The position numbers were made by a program, and so were the translations under genes. Source: Anaerolineae bacterium (lineage in GTDB: Bacteria; Chloroflexota; Anaerolineae; Promineifilales; Promineifilaceae). Taken from it: 36,431 nucleotides of DNA. The notes under the pieces were generated by a model. That model worked only from the letters and a program-made list of their open reading frames with translations, ran no database searches and was not told the origin of the DNA. Positions within the stretch are counted from its first letter, which is position 1; each line of letters begins with the position of its first letter. Positions 14,551 through 24,518 of this stretch are shown here, piece after piece. The stretch spans positions 135,476 through 171,906 of the forward strand of contig JAHDWL010000003.1 of the NCBI GenBank assembly GCA_023384355.1, read 5' to 3'.

Positions 14551-15447
14551 ATGCAACGTGAAATACACGTTTTAGGCGTGCCAATGGATCTGGGACAGAG
14601 TCGCCGGGGGGTCGATACCGGCCCAAGCGCCGTACGGTACGCCAATTTGAAAGGGCGATTGGAGCAATTGGGACACATCGTGTACGACGAGGGTAACGTC
14701 GCCGTACCTAACCCTGAAGAACACGTCGCCGAAGGGACAGGGCGAAGATTACGCGCTGTCACATCCGTTTGCCAGACACTCTACGAACGCTCCGCCCCGT
14801 GGATCGATGACGGCAAATTCGCCATCTTTCTGGGAGGTGACCACAGCATCAGCATCGGCTCTGTGGCTGCGGCCGCGTCCGCAAAGGATGGCCCTATCGG
14901 CGTGATCTGGATCGACGCCCACAGCGACTTCAATATCCCGGAAACATCGCCAAGTGGCAACATCCACGGCATGCCCGTGGCCGCGTTGCTGGGCGAGGGA
15001 CCGGAAGCGCTCGTCAACATCGGCACGCCGGGCGCTAAGCTGAAGAACTCGCAGATTGTCCAGATTGGCATCCGCAACCTGGACCCTGTCGAACGGGAAC
15101 GGCTGATTCGTAGCGGCATCCACGTCTTCACCATGCGCCATATCGACGAATTCGGCATGGCCGTCGTGGCTCGCCAGGCCCTCGACCGGCTGAGGCACTT
15201 GTCGCGAATCCATATTAGTCTGGATTTGGACAGTCTCGATCCCAGCGAAGCGCCCGGCGTCGGAACCCCCGTGCCCGGCGGCATGACCTACCGTGAGGCC
15301 CACCTTCTGATGGAAATCCTCGGCGATAGCGGTCGGGTCGAATCGCTGGATATTGTTGAAATCAATCCCATCCTGGATGAGATGAACAAGACAGCCGAAC
15401 TTGCGGTTGGTCTGGCAGCATCATTGCTTGGTCAGCGGATCTTGTGA
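14551..15447 (+). CDS. rocF: arginase
   Basis: Hydrolyses arginine to ornithine and urea; binuclear manganese enzyme of the ureohydrolase family. 298 residues, normal length. All metal ligands are present: H98 (GGDHS), D122, H124, D126 (DAHSDFN), D225 and D227 (SLDLDSLDP). The N-terminal [21 protein letters not shown] motif and the C-terminal [17 protein letters not shown] motif favour arginase over agmatinase. ATG at 14551 is preceded by a GAGAG ribosome-binding site. An ABC exporter gene follows 15 bp later, so the two probably form an operon, though a shared function is not evident. Confidence 0.95.
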   Translation: MQREIHVLGVPMDLGQSRRGVDTGPSAVRYANLKGRLEQLGHIVYDEGNVAVPNPEEHVAEGTGRRLRAVTSVCQTLYERSAPWIDDGKFAIFLGGDHSISIGSVAAAASAKDGPIGVIWIDAHSDFNIPETSPSGNIHGMPVAALLGEGPEALVNIGTPGAKLKNSQIVQIGIRNLDPVERERLIRSGIHVFTMRHIDEFGMAVVARQALDRLRHLSRIHISLDLDSLDPSEAPGVGTPVPGGMTYREAHLLMEILGDSGRVESLDIVEINPILDEMNKTAELAVGLAASLLGQRIL

Positions 15448-15462
15448 TTGAGGTTGAAGTAG

Positions 15463-17268
15463 ATGGCAGCTATGACTCGCGGGCTTGGAGCGGAGAAATA
15501 CGATCGCGTCTACAGCGATAGCGATCTGGTCAAGCGAATTCTCAATTACTTCCGCCCGCACAAGACAAAAGTAATCATTGTCACAATAGCAATTTTCCTG
15601 CTGGCGGCATCTGGCGCGTTGTTACCAATCCTGATCGCAAGCAGCTTGAACAGCGGCACCGAAGGCTCGGCGTTTCCGGTATGGTTGGTAATTCTGGTAT
15701 TTTTCATCGGAATCGCAACCTGGGCACTCTCGGGCATACGTCGTTACCTGTCAGCACAGGTCATTGCCGACGTAGTTGTAACCATGCGGGATGACGCCTT
15801 CGACGCGGCAATCCATCAGGACTTGTCGTTCTTCGATGAATACAGCACCGGCCGCATCGTCAGCCGCATCACCAGCGACACGCAGGATTTTGGCGAGGTC
15901 GTCACCATCGCCATGGATGTTATAAACCAGCTTGCCGTGGCGTTTATCCTCATATTTGTCCTCTTTACGATTGATGTGCGCCTGACTCTTGCCGTTCTGG
16001 CCATGACACCCATTGTCGCTCTGGTGGCCCTGGCCTTTCGGCGGCTGGCTCGCGATGTGACCCGACAAAGTTCACGGGCTTTGGCCGAAGTGAACAAATC
16101 GATCCAGGAAGCCGTGAGCGGTATTCGGGTGGCAAAGAATTTTCGTCAGGAAGCCGCAATATATGACGAGTTCATGCAGGTCAATAACCAGTCGTACAGC
16201 ATCAATATTCGTCGCGCGTTCGTCCTGTCGAACATTTTCCCTACACTCAACGCCCTGGCCGGTTTGGGAACGGCCATGCTTGTCTATTTCGGCGGGCGCA
16301 GCACAGTGACCGGCGCTATCTCCATTGCCGCCTGGTATCTTTTTATCACCACAGTCGACCGTTTCTGGTTCCCGGTGACGAACCTGTCAGCATTTTGGAG
16401 TCAATTCCAGGCCGGACTGGCATCAACAGAACGAGTCTTCGGACTAATCGACGCCGAGTCCAGCGTCACCCAGACGGACAATCTCCCGGTAGAATCATTA
16501 AACGGGGATATCAACTTCGATAATGTATTTTTTCGCTACTCCAACAAGGAACAGATACTCAACGGATTTAATTTGCACATCCTGCCCGGCGAAAGTGTCG
16601 CCCTTGTGGGTCATACCGGAGCGGGAAAATCCAGCATCATCAAACTGATCGCTCGCTTTTACGAGTTCCAGGAAGGACGGATTACGGTCGATGGCCGTGA
16701 CATCCGCACCCTGGACCTGATCGCCTACCGGAAACAATTAGGTATCGTATCCCAGGTCCCATTTCTCTTTGCCGGAACAGTCGCTGAAAATATTCGTTAT
16801 GCTTGCCCCGAAGCGTCTGATGAGCATATCGAGCAAATGGCCCGGAAGATTGGCAACGGTGAATGGCTGGATACTCTGCCGGACGGTATCTGGAGTGACG
16901 TAGGCGAGCGCGGTAGCCGATTGTCGATGGGCCAACGCCAGCTCGTGGCCCTGACCCGCGTCCTGGTTCAGCAACCCAGGATCTTCGTCCTGGACGAAGC
17001 TACCGCCAGCGTGGATCCTTTCACTGAATCACAAATCCAGCACGCCCTTGACCTCATCATGGCCAACAGCACGGCGATCATCATCGCCCACCGCCTATCC
17101 ACCGTGCGCTCGGCCGACAGGATCATCGTACTGAAAAAGGGACAGATTATCGAAGAGGGCAGCCATCGTTCGCTAATGGTGGAAGGTGGCCATTACGCCG
17201 AGCTTTATGACACTTACTTCCGGCATCAATCGCCCCATTCCGCGCAAGCGATGGAACGACCGAGATAA
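15463..17268 (+). CDS. ABC exporter, fused membrane and ATPase domains
   Basis: 601-residue half-transporter of the ABCB/MsbA type that would work as a dimer in the inner membrane. Residues about 30-310 hold six hydrophobic helices. The ATPase domain has Walker A GHTGAGKSS (383-391), Q-loop near YRKQLGIVSQ, signature LSMGQ (487-491), Walker B IFVLDEA (507-513, catalytic E512), D-loop SVD and H-loop H543. The signature is LSMGQ rather than LSGGQ, a mild variation. Complete catalytic residues suggest a working homodimer. The substrate (lipid, drug or peptide) cannot be told. A GAGG ribosome-binding site supports the ATG at 15463. Confidence 0.93.
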   Translation: MAAMTRGLGAEKYDRVYSDSDLVKRILNYFRPHKTKVIIVTIAIFLLAASGALLPILIASSLNSGTEGSAFPVWLVILVFFIGIATWALSGIRRYLSAQVIADVVVTMRDDAFDAAIHQDLSFFDEYSTGRIVSRITSDTQDFGEVVTIAMDVINQLAVAFILIFVLFTIDVRLTLAVLAMTPIVALVALAFRRLARDVTRQSSRALAEVNKSIQEAVSGIRVAKNFRQEAAIYDEFMQVNNQSYSINIRRAFVLSNIFPTLNALAGLGTAMLVYFGGRSTVTGAISIAAWYLFITTVDRFWFPVTNLSAFWSQFQAGLASTERVFGLIDAESSVTQTDNLPVESLNGDINFDNVFFRYSNKEQILNGFNLHILPGESVALVGHTGAGKSSIIKLIARFYEFQEGRITVDGRDIRTLDLIAYRKQLGIVSQVPFLFAGTVAENIRYACPEASDEHIEQMARKIGNGEWLDTLPDGIWSDVGERGSRLSMGQRQLVALTRVLVQQPRIFVLDEATASVDPFTESQIQHALDLIMANSTAIIIAHRLSTVRSADRIIVLKKGQIIEEGSHRSLMVEGGHYAELYDTYFRHQSPHSAQAMERPR

Positions 17269-17299
17269 GGCGGGACGCGCGCTAAACGCAAAAGACTAC

Positions 17300-17929
17300 T
17301 TATGGAGTCGGCTCAGCCGTAGAAAGAAAATCGCGCGCTACCCATCCCTCGACCCCGGCTTCGGTTCGGACCTGCTGCCAAAGTAAATCATCAGCCGTTT
17401 CCTGCCCGGCCAACAACGTCACAACCGTCCCGTCCAACAACCATTCCAGCTGCTCGCCGGTTGTACTTGGCGCGCCACGTAACCAGACACCGACGCCACT
17501 GCTCACAGTGGCCGTGACAGGCGCGGTTGTTGCTGTTGGCGCGGCCGTGAGTTCGGGCGAAGGTGACGGCTCAGGACCGGACGGTGTTGGAGCTATGGTG
17601 CTCTCCAGCACCGGGAGTGTCGCGACAACAGGAGGTTTAGTAGGGACAACCACAGCAGGAACCGTCGGGGTAGGTTCAGGTGAGGTTACAACCCGGGAAA
17701 CGAGTGGCTTGACGGCAAATATGCCTAGGAAGATTAGGCCGACGACGAAAAACATGACGGCTCGAAGACCATTTACCTGGCCATCGCGTCTGGCTTCCGC
17801 CTGCCCCACATTATAGGCCTGGCGGTGAATGTTCGATCTCGCACCCACCGCCTTCATCACGAAGTACAGGGCTGCCAAAATCGAAACGGCCGCCGCCGAA
17901 AGAAGAATAACGTTCAGTACTACGTTCAC
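17300..17929 (-). CDS. membrane-anchored SH3-domain protein
   Basis: 209 residues from a GTG start. Two hydrophobic segments lie at about 4-26 and 59-79, separated by a charged stretch. A long low-complexity Pro/Thr/Ser/Ala linker follows (about 84-140). A C-terminal bacterial SH3-like domain (about 143-205) ends GWVARDFLSTAEPTP, with the typical V-W-L-R-x-x-P, W-L-x-x-G-T-x-V and E-G-W-V-x motifs. Such domains often bind cell-wall or protein ligands; the real role is unknown. It is convergent with the ABC exporter (31 bp) and follows mazG on the same strand, about 50 bp downstream. Confidence 0.85.
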   Translation of the reverse strand: MNVVLNVILLSAAAVSILAALYFVMKAVGARSNIHRQAYNVGQAEARRDGQVNGLRAVMFFVVGLIFLGIFAVKPLVSRVVTSPEPTPTVPAVVVPTKPPVVATLPVLESTIAPTPSGPEPSPSPELTAAPTATTAPVTATVSSGVGVWLRGAPSTTGEQLEWLLDGTVVTLLAGQETADDLLWQQVRTEAGVEGWVARDFLSTAEPTP

Positions 17930-17980
17930 GTTCGTAAAACGAAACCAGGATCAGGCTGGTTATATATCAACTCTATCAGG

Positions 17981-19438
17981 TTAGGGCGAATCGGCAAGGG
18001 TAGCCTTAGCTTCTTCCCATAGAGCATCAAGTTCTGAAAACGAGAGAGTCTCCCAGTCCAGGCCTCGTTCAGTTATGAAGCGCTCGATCTGCTGAAATCT
18101 GGCCGTGAAGCGATTGTTCGCCTCGCGTAATGCGCTTTCGGCCTCAATCCCCAGCCACTGCGCCAGATTGGCCACGACAAATAGAATATCTCCCAATTCA
18201 AGACGCTTCTCATCGTCGGTTGCAGCCGTCCGAAGCTCGTTGATTTCTTCTTCCAGCTTATCGTATACGCCACTAATGTCCGGCCAGTCGAACCCGGCTC
18301 TGGCTGCCCTGGATTGTATCTTTTGGGAACGAACTAGCGCCGGAAAAATCAGCGGTACACCGGAAAGACGTGATTCAACTGCGGTGGGTTGCCCTGCTTT
18401 CTCCTGCTCTTTCAGCAACTCCCAATTTCGCAGGACCTCAGCCGAGGTGCTTACTTGCCAATCGCCCCACACGTGGGGATGGCGACGCTTCAGTTTTGCC
18501 TCGATTCCGGCAATGACATCCGTCAACGTGAAATCACCCGCTTCGGATGCCATCTGCGTCTGCATGACAATGTGATAGAGCAAATCGCCCAGTTCCTCGC
18601 GCAAATTGTCCCGATCGTCGGCATCGAGAGCAGCCAGTACCTCATACGCTTCTTCCAGAAAACCACCACGCATACTCTGGGGCGTCTGCTCTTGATCCCA
18701 TGGGCAACCACCGGGACTGCGCAAGGTGGCGACCGTCTCAGCCAAATTTGCCAATCCCGCCTTAATGGGTAATGCCGGAATGTAGAGGCTGGTTAAATGA
18801 TCAATGCGCGCGCTGCGGTCGAATTCATGAAGCGCAAACCATTCAACAATTTGTTCATTCTGGCCGGCCAAATGAACCAGCGCGACACGATGATTGGGCG
18901 GGTATAAATTGAGGAGCACGAGCTTAAGCTCGCCGGCCAGAAAACGGCTATAGACCTGGCCCAGCAATACAGGAACATCCGGGTTGATCGACGGGTAAAG
19001 CAGAGCGGAAAGTTCGATAGCGTCGAACAATTGCAATCCGTCAAGGCCATCTACTCCCAGCGCGGAAAGAGTCGGCTCGATAAAACTGATGCCGGGGAGA
19101 ATCCGGATGGAGATGCCGGCTTCAGCCGCGCCGCGGGCAATGGCGGCGACTGTCGTTTCGCCAATATGGGGATCGCCTGGTACCGCATAGATGATATCTG
19201 ACTGCGATCCCGCGCGCAGCACTTCAGCGGCAATGCGTCGATATACCTCATCAAAATGTTCGGAACTTTGATAAATTCCGTCGAAGGTATGGCGCACCAA
19301 GTGGGGTGGAAGCTCAGCGACAGCCGGGTGGCGGGCTGTGCGCAGGTAGACGGCATCGGCCGCGGAAAGGAGATGCCAGACCTGACGAGTAATCAGGCCG
19401 GCATCTCCGGGTCCGAGACCAACAATTGTGATGGTCAT
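17981..19438 (-). CDS. mazG: tetrapyrrole methylase-MazG fusion (YabN-like)
   Basis: 485 residues. The N-terminal half (about 1-230) is a tetrapyrrole (corrin/porphyrin) methylase-type domain: ITIVGLGPGDAGLIT at the start, then YAVPGDPHIGETTV. The C-terminal half (from about 240, SPGGCPWDQEQTPQSM) is a MazG nucleoside triphosphate pyrophosphohydrolase with the EEAYEV, REELGDLLYH and RRHPHVWGD motifs, and a second MazG-like repeat (EEEINELRTA, LELGDILFVVANLA). B. subtilis YabN has the same architecture. MazG hydrolyses NTPs and has a housekeeping role; the function of the methylase half is unknown. Start chosen at 19438 since the glycine-rich motif begins right there. It follows rpsI by 63 bp. 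Confidence 0.93.
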   Translation of the reverse strand: MTITIVGLGPGDAGLITRQVWHLLSAADAVYLRTARHPAVAELPPHLVRHTFDGIYQSSEHFDEVYRRIAAEVLRAGSQSDIIYAVPGDPHIGETTVAAIARGAAEAGISIRILPGISFIEPTLSALGVDGLDGLQLFDAIELSALLYPSINPDVPVLLGQVYSRFLAGELKLVLLNLYPPNHRVALVHLAGQNEQIVEWFALHEFDRSARIDHLTSLYIPALPIKAGLANLAETVATLRSPGGCPWDQEQTPQSMRGGFLEEAYEVLAALDADDRDNLREELGDLLYHIVMQTQMASEAGDFTLTDVIAGIEAKLKRRHPHVWGDWQVSTSAEVLRNWELLKEQEKAGQPTAVESRLSGVPLIFPALVRSQKIQSRAARAGFDWPDISGVYDKLEEEINELRTAATDDEKRLELGDILFVVANLAQWLGIEAESALREANNRFTARFQQIERFITERGLDWETLSFSELDALWEEAKATLADSP

Positions 19439-19501
19439 CTGTGAAAGGACTACTAATCGGACAGGCCGATTGTAGCCCAGCAAACCCTAAGCGTTGGTGG
19501 C

Positions 19502-19909
19502 TTAGCGCTTGGTATAGGTCGGGGCCTTGCGGGCACGTTTGAGGCCGGGCTTTTTGCGTTCCTTCACGCGGGCATCCCGCGTCAAATGATCCCCGGCACG
19601 CAAAGGCGCGCGCAATTCCTCATCATATTTGACGATTGCGCGAGCCAGCCCCAGACGAACGGCGCTGGTTTGCCCGGTGATGCCGCCACCCTGCACCAGT
19701 ACGGTCACATCGACCTTACCCATCAGACCGCTGTCTTCCAGAGGGCCAATGAGTGTCTGATAGTCACCATAGCGGGGGAAATATTCCTGCACCGGTTTGT
19801 CATTAACGATGAAAGACGGTCCTTCTTCCAGACCAGCCTCACGAACGTAAATGCGCACACGAGCCGAGGACTCCTTGCGCCGACCGATTCCCTCGATATA
19901 TTCGCTCAT
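19502..19909 (-). CDS. rpsI: 30S ribosomal protein S9 (uS9)
   Basis: 135 residues. It begins EYIEGIGRRKESSARVRIY and ends in the basic tail RKKPGLKRARKAPTYTKR whose last Lys-Arg reaches the P-site tRNA in the ribosome. The GQTSAVRLGLARAIV block is typical. It follows rplM by 35 bp, the common L13-S9 pair, here joined to the end of the large ribosomal cluster. Confidence 0.97.
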   Translation of the reverse strand: MSEYIEGIGRRKESSARVRIYVREAGLEEGPSFIVNDKPVQEYFPRYGDYQTLIGPLEDSGLMGKVDVTVLVQGGGITGQTSAVRLGLARAIVKYDEELRAPLRAGDHLTRDARVKERKKPGLKRARKAPTYTKR

Positions 19910-19944
19910 AAATAATTCCTCTTACGCGGTAAGAACCGTATACC

Positions 19945-20373
19945 CTACAGCTCCAGGGGCTGGGGTTGTTGCGCCTGATGAGGATGCTCTTCACCGGCAT
20001 AAACCTTCAACTTCTTGAACATCTTGCGGCCAAGCGCATTCTTGGGCAGCATGCCGCGCACGGCCGACTCGACCACACGCTCCGGATGTTGCTGCAGCTG
20101 GTCACGCAAGCTGATCTCTTTCAACCCGCCAATGTAGAGCGAGTGCCGATAATATTTTTTCTGCTCAAGCCGGCGGCCGGTCACAGCGATCTTGTCGGCG
20201 TTGAGGACGATAACAAAATCGCCGCAATCCACTGCCGGGCTATAAATCGGCTTGTGCTTGCCGCGCAGAATCGTGGCCACACTTGACGCCAGGCGACCCA
20301 ATGTCTGCCCCTCGGCGTCAACAACGTACCAAGCGCGCTCGACCTCTGCAGGTTTGGTTACGTAAGTTTTCAT
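19945..20373 (-). CDS. rplM: 50S ribosomal protein L13 (uL13)
   Basis: 142 residues with the full L13 pattern: the start [20 protein letters not shown], the motif [35 protein letters not shown], then [20 protein letters not shown], and the closing [12 protein letters not shown]. It is an early-assembly protein of the large subunit. A GGAGGAATGAG ribosome-binding region lies just before the ATG. It sits between truA and rpsI. Confidence 0.97.
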   Translation of the reverse strand: MKTYVTKPAEVERAWYVVDAEGQTLGRLASSVATILRGKHKPIYSPAVDCGDFVIVLNADKIAVTGRRLEQKKYYRHSLYIGGLKEISLRDQLQQHPERVVESAVRGMLPKNALGRKMFKKLKVYAGEEHPHQAQQPQPLEL

Positions 20374-20415
20374 CTCATTCCTCCACCGGCGGGTGGCCGG
20401 ATAATCAGGTCCATA

Positions 20416-21195
20416 TCAGTTATTATATTCCACAGATACCAGATAAAGCCCGTGGGCCGGAGCCGCCGTTCCCGAACGTTTCCGCTCACACGACACAATT
20501 GCATCGGCAAAATCGTCTTTCGACCATCCGCCTGTGCCTACCATCTTCAGCGAGCCGACGACGCTGCGCACCATGCGCTGCAAAAAAGCGTTGGCGCAAA
20601 TCCGGAAGATGACCATCTCATCCTCACGTCGCCAAATCGCCGAATGTACCTCCCGAACAGTGTTATCACCGACGGGTGCGCGGCCGAACGTTGCAAAGTC
20701 GTGAACCCCAATCAGAAGTTTTGCGGCTTCGTTCATTCGGTCAACATCCAGCGTGCGAGCCACATGCCATGCACGCCAGCGCAACAGCGGCCGCCGCACG
20801 GGCACGTTCAGGATATAGTATTCGTAGCATCTTCGGCGAGCGTCAAACCTGGGGTGAAACCCCGGCTCCGCCTCGACCAGTTCGACCACGGCAATATCCG
20901 GCGGCAAATTGGCATTAAGCGCCCGTTGGAGCGCTCCAGGCCCATGCTTACCCGGCCATTCAATTGTAAAGCTTATGACCTGTCCCAGCGCATGAACGCC
21001 GGTATCTGTTCGCCCCGCCCCCAGAACCCGAATCGGGCGGTCTGCCAGACGGGCCAGGGCATCTTCAAGTTCGGCCTGAATCGAAGGGACACCGTGTCTT
21101 TGTCGCTGGAAACCGTTATAGGCGGTCCCATCGTACTGGACAATCGCCCGAAATGTTCGGGCTACGGTTTGGTCAACCTTCGACGCAGGCTCCAC
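20416..21195 (-). CDS. truA: tRNA pseudouridine(38-40) synthase
   Basis: Makes pseudouridine at positions 38-40 of the anticodon arm. 259 residues; catalytic D64 in GAGRTDTGVHALGQVISF. Also present are the AYNGFQRQRHGVPSIQ, NLPPDIAVVE, FHPRFDARRRCYEYYI and FLQRMVRSVVGSL motifs. The most likely start is GTG at 21195, 8 bp after rplQ, although a second in-frame start within the first codons cannot be excluded. Its position between rplQ and rplM is common in Gram-positives and relatives. Confidence 0.94.
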   Translation of the reverse strand: MEPASKVDQTVARTFRAIVQYDGTAYNGFQRQRHGVPSIQAELEDALARLADRPIRVLGAGRTDTGVHALGQVISFTIEWPGKHGPGALQRALNANLPPDIAVVELVEAEPGFHPRFDARRRCYEYYILNVPVRRPLLRWRAWHVARTLDVDRMNEAAKLLIGVHDFATFGRAPVGDNTVREVHSAIWRREDEMVIFRICANAFLQRMVRSVVGSLKMVGTGGWSKDDFADAIVSCERKRSGTAAPAHGLYLVSVEYNN

Positions 21196-21203
21196 ACGTC
21201 TGC

Positions 21204-21629
21204 TTAATCCTCGACAAGCATCACCACGGCCATGTCGGCGTTGTCGCCCGGCCGCCGGCCAATCTTCACCATGCGGGTGTAGCCGCCGGGCCGGTTGGCA
21301 TAGCGTGGCGCAATCTCCTCAAAAAGTTTGCGGACGACATCGACCTCTTCGAACGATCCGTCTTCACCTTCCTGGGTGCGCGAATTCGGCAGACGGGCAG
21401 CGGCCAGCCTGCGGGCGTGGATTGACGAAGCCGGCTGTTCGCTGGACGATGACAGCCCACGCTTGGCCAGGGTGATCATTTTTTCCGCCGCGGGCCGAAT
21501 CGTCCGGGCCTTGGCCTCGGTCGTGGTAATCTTTTCGAATACCAGCAAGTCGGCGACCAGATTTCGCCGCAACGCGTTGCGATGGGCGGTATCTCGATTT
21601 AGCTTGCGGCCATGTACTTTATGTCGCAT
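21204..21629 (-). CDS. rplQ: 50S ribosomal protein L17 (bL17)
   Basis: 141 residues from ATG 21629 ([20 protein letters not shown]), which has a GAGGAG ribosome-binding site 8 nt upstream; an open frame extends 11 codons further but overlaps rpoA. The L17 core ([19 protein letters not shown]) and end ([19 protein letters not shown]) are clear. Between about residues 60 and 95 there is a serine-rich insertion ([17 protein letters not shown] and a following acidic stretch), making it somewhat longer than the usual 115-125 residues. Confidence 0.95.
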   Translation of the reverse strand: MRHKVHGRKLNRDTAHRNALRRNLVADLLVFEKITTTEAKARTIRPAAEKMITLAKRGLSSSSEQPASSIHARRLAAARLPNSRTQEGEDGSFEEVDVVRKLFEEIAPRYANRPGGYTRMVKIGRRPGDNADMAVVMLVED

Positions 21630-21658
21630 TATAAACTCCTCTATCAGCCACCGAAGGC

Positions 21659-22624
21659 TCAAGCCGACCGCTTGACCTCATCTTCTTCCGCCAGAAAGCC
21701 CTTCAGGCGCAGCTGTTGCTTCAATTCGTCCAGCGATTTATCGCCGAAATTGCGAATCGCCAACATCGTTTCTTCCCCACGGTCGAGCATTTCGAGCATC
21801 TCGCCGACCTTTGTAATGCCGGTCCGCTTAAGCGAATTGAACACGCGGACGCTTAGGTCCAGCTGTTCAATCGGCGTATCGTAAATCTCGTTGGGAATGG
21901 TTTCTTCTTCTCTTACTTCCTCAACAGCCACGAAGGACTCTTCGCTCACGCCGGCAATCGGTCGCAGGTGCTGCATCAGGATTTGCGAGGCCTGGGCCAA
22001 AGCTTCCTCGGGCTTAATAGTGCCGTCTGTCCAAATCTCCAGAACCGTGCGATCGTAATCAGCCACCTGACCAACGCGCGCTTTTTCAACCTCATAGGCT
22101 ACGCGGCGGATCGGACTGAATATTGCATCGACCGGGAGCTCGCCAATCGGCAGCCGACCACGATCTTCCGCCGGGGAATAACCTCGTCCAGTCTCCGCCA
22201 TCAGCTCGATTTCGAGGAATGTATCATCCGAGTCGACTGTGAACAGATACAGGTCGGGATTGATTATCTCCACTTCCGGCGGAAGCTGAATGTCGGCCGC
22301 GGTTACCGGCCCTGCGCCCTGAACCTCAAGGCGCATACGAGCGATGTCGGTATTCATCAACCGCAACCGTAGTTGTTTCATATGCAGGATGAACTGCATC
22401 ATGTCTTCACGCACGCCCGGTATAGCCGAAAACTCATGCGGCACATCGGTCACGCGAATCGAGGTGACGGCCGCACCGGGCAAAGAGGCCAGCAACACGC
22501 GACGCAAAGCGTTGCCAAGCGTGGTTCCATAGCCCCGCTCCAGCGGTCCTATCACGAAACGGCCATATTCAGCTGACATAGCCGTACTTTCGATCTTTGG
22601 CATAACAAGATTATTGATAGTCAA
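21659..22624 (-). CDS. rpoA: RNA polymerase alpha subunit
   Basis: 321 residues. The N-terminal dimerisation domain begins with [20 protein letters not shown] and [15 protein letters not shown]. The C-terminal domain (about 245-310) contains the helix-hairpin-helix region [18 protein letters not shown] and [19 protein letters not shown], which binds UP elements and activators. The first codon is TTG (22622-22624), backed by a strong GGGAGGT ribosome-binding site 7 nt upstream; an internal ATG (22603) is the alternative and has none. A 110-bp spacer separates it from rpsD. Confidence 0.97.
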   Translation of the reverse strand: MTINNLVMPKIESTAMSAEYGRFVIGPLERGYGTTLGNALRRVLLASLPGAAVTSIRVTDVPHEFSAIPGVREDMMQFILHMKQLRLRLMNTDIARMRLEVQGAGPVTAADIQLPPEVEIINPDLYLFTVDSDDTFLEIELMAETGRGYSPAEDRGRLPIGELPVDAIFSPIRRVAYEVEKARVGQVADYDRTVLEIWTDGTIKPEEALAQASQILMQHLRPIAGVSEESFVAVEEVREEETIPNEIYDTPIEQLDLSVRVFNSLKRTGITKVGEMLEMLDRGEETMLAIRNFGDKSLDELKQQLRLKGFLAEEDEVKRSA

Positions 22625-22734
22625 GGCGATTACCTCCCTGTTGGGAACCCGCCGGCGAGATAAGCTCTCTCAGAGCTTTCTTCCACTGCGATCGTCTCCC
22701 ATGCATCGGTCTGTTTCTGATTGAGCAATTGCCG

Positions 22735-23373
22735 TTAACGGGAGTAGTACTCGACGATCAACTGTTCGTTGAGCGAGATGTCGATATCTTCGCGGGCAGG
22801 TGCATGCAGCACACGACCCGACAGGTTGCCGGCATCCACCGTCAACCATCGAGGTACACGACGATCATCCAGGTTCTGCCGCAAATCCTTGAAATAGGTG
22901 CGACGGGTGCTCTCCGGACGAACAGCAACAACGTCCCCGGGAGTAACCAGAGCCGACGGGATATTGGTCTTGCGGTTGTTCAGCAGGATGTGGCCATGCT
23001 GCACCAATTGGCGCGCCTGGGCACGCGAATCGGCGAGACCCAACCGGTACACAACGTTGTCGAGACGGCACTCCAGTATGACCAGCAAGTTGTAGCCGGT
23101 TAGGCCCTTCTGACGGGAGGCGCGCTCAAAATAGCGATTGAACTGCCGTTCCAGCACGCCGTAAATACGACGGGCCTTCTGCTTCTCGCGCAACTGCAAT
23201 AGATAGTCCGACGCGCGACCGCGGCGGAACTGGTTCTCACGACCATGCTGCCCCGGCGGATAGCCGCGACGTTCGACCGAACACTTCGGGGTCAAGCATC
23301 TTGATCCCTTCAGGAATAACTTTTCACCCTCGCGCCGGCATAGCCGACAAACGGGTCCAGAATAACGTGCCAA
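22735..23373 (-). CDS. rpsD: 30S ribosomal protein S4 (uS4), zinc-binding form
   Basis: 212 residues. Four cysteines, C9, C12, C26 and C31, form the zinc knuckle of the C+ type. The S4 RNA-binding domain contains [20 protein letters not shown] and [18 protein letters not shown]. It is a primary 16S-binding protein and in E. coli and B. subtilis represses its own translation. The start is TTG (23371-23373), with AGGAGG 8 nt upstream; this site is folded into a hairpin (see the leader feature). Confidence 0.96.
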   Translation of the reverse strand: MARYSGPVCRLCRREGEKLFLKGSRCLTPKCSVERRGYPPGQHGRENQFRRGRASDYLLQLREKQKARRIYGVLERQFNRYFERASRQKGLTGYNLLVILECRLDNVVYRLGLADSRAQARQLVQHGHILLNNRKTNIPSALVTPGDVVAVRPESTRRTYFKDLRQNLDDRRVPRWLTVDAGNLSGRVLHAPAREDIDISLNEQLIVEYYSR

Positions 23374-23377
23374 TTCA

Positions 23378-23483
23378 GGTACCTCCTATTGAGTACCGAT
23401 CGCCGCCCAGTATATATTTCGAGCCGCGATCAGGGTTGAGAGAGGTTTACAGGTTTGGCCACCCTTCTTCCCTCTCCACAACC
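23378..23483 (-). promoter_or_regulatory. structured rpsD leader, candidate S4 autoregulation site
   Basis: Within the 122-bp rpsK-rpsD spacer three hairpins stand end to end on the minus strand. The first pairs GGTTG and GAGAGG (23479-23483, 23471-23476) with CCTCTC and CAACC (23440-23445, 23434-23438). The second pairs GATCGC (23426-23431) with GCGATC (23398-23403). The third pairs GGTAC (23393-23397) with GTACC (23378-23382) and keeps the AGGAG of the rpsD ribosome-binding site in its loop. Regulation by S4 is inferred from other bacteria, not shown here. Confidence 0.45.
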
Positions 23484-23495
23484 TGGATTGATAAT

Positions 23496-23891
23496 TTATA
23501 TACGACGCTTCTTCGGCGGCCGACAGCCATTGTGCGGAACCGGCGTGATGTCCTGAATGGATGTCACCTTGATTCCACTGGCCTGAATCGCTCGAATTGC
23601 CGCCTCACGGCCCGGCCCGGGCCCTTTGACGACGACATCAACTTCCTGAACGCCATTATCCACAGCCAGGCGGGCCGCGTTTTGACCGGCCAGACGTGCG
23701 GCATACGGCGTGCTCTTGCGCGAGCCCTTGAACCCGGCTGCGCCGGCGCTGGACCAGGAAACAGTGTTGCCCTTGGTATCCGTAATCGTCACGATGGTGT
23801 TGTTGAAGGCGGCGTAGATATGAGCCTGCCCTTTGGGCACCATCTTCCTGATTTTCTTGCGCGTTGTTTGTGCTTGTCTTCTACGTCCCAT
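23496..23891 (-). CDS. rpsK: 30S ribosomal protein S11 (uS11)
   Basis: 131 residues from the second of two adjacent ATG codons (23891; the first is 23894). The second is better spaced from the GGAGGA ribosome-binding site. S11 motifs: [44 protein letters not shown] and the basic end [14 protein letters not shown]. It shapes the mRNA exit region of the platform with S7 and S21. Confidence 0.96.
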   Translation of the reverse strand: MGRRRQAQTTRKKIRKMVPKGQAHIYAAFNNTIVTITDTKGNTVSWSSAGAAGFKGSRKSTPYAARLAGQNAARLAVDNGVQEVDVVVKGPGPGREAAIRAIQASGIKVTSIQDITPVPHNGCRPPKKRRI

Positions 23892-23964
23892 CATTCCTCC
23901 AACAATCGACGAACTAAATCAGGACCCCCTGACATAGCTCGTCGTTCGTTAAGTCATCTAAATA

Positions 23965-24348
23965 TTACTTGCCGCCCTTGCGACGACCGCGCCCGGCAAC
24001 TGTCTTCTTGGGGCCTTTGCGCGTTCGTGAGTTTGTACGCGTCCGCTGCCCGCGAGCCGGCAAATGGCGTCGATGACGCAGGCCACGGTAGCTGCCGATT
24101 TCCCCAAGGCGCTTGATGTTCATCGCCGTTTCACGACGCAGATCACCTTCAACCACATATTCCTTCTCGACAAGCTGGCGCAAGCGGGTAACTTCCGCCT
24201 CGGACAAATCGCGAACGCGCGTGTCCGGGTTCACTTCGGCTTGTTCGAGAATCTGATGGCTGGATGTCCGGCCGATTCCATATATATATGTCAGGCTAAT
24301 TTCTACGCGCTTGTTGCGCGGGATGTCCACACCTGCAATACGAGCCAT
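23965..24348 (-). CDS. rpsM: 30S ribosomal protein S13 (uS13)
   Basis: 127 residues: [45 protein letters not shown], then [39 protein letters not shown], ending in a very basic tail. It contacts L5 and the P-site tRNA. It starts 12 bp after rpmJ, the usual L36-S13-S11-S4-alpha-L17 order. Confidence 0.97.
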   Translation of the reverse strand: MARIAGVDIPRNKRVEISLTYIYGIGRTSSHQILEQAEVNPDTRVRDLSEAEVTRLRQLVEKEYVVEGDLRRETAMNIKRLGEIGSYRGLRHRRHLPARGQRTRTNSRTRKGPKKTVAGRGRRKGGK

Positions 24349-24360
24349 TCTGTCTCTCCC

Positions 24361-24474
24361 TTAACCCTGACGCTGCTTGTGATTTGGATCGGTGCAAATC
24401 ACGCGCACCAGGCCATTCCGCTTGATGATCTTGCATTTCGGGCAACGCCGCTTGACAGATGATGTTACTTTCAT
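24361..24474 (-). CDS. rpmJ: 50S ribosomal protein L36 (bL36), zinc form
   Basis: A 37-residue ORF starting [19 protein letters not shown] and ending DPNHKQRQG, with zinc ligands C11, C14, C27 and H32 as in the C+ form. It lies between adk (44 bp) and rpsM (12 bp). In many bacteria map and infA stand between adk and rpmJ; here neither does. Confidence 0.95.
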   Translation of the reverse strand: MKVTSSVKRRCPKCKIIKRNGLVRVICTDPNHKQRQG

Positions 24475-24518
24475 GATTCCACTCTCTCTACACCCGGCTG
24501 CAACCGAGCCTAATTCCA

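Noticed and set aside
22625-22734. Hairpin AAGCTCT/AGAGCTT in the rpsD-rpoA spacer as a terminator
   Set aside because: It has no T-run and lies within an operon that must be transcribed through; a processing or regulatory role is possible but unsupported.
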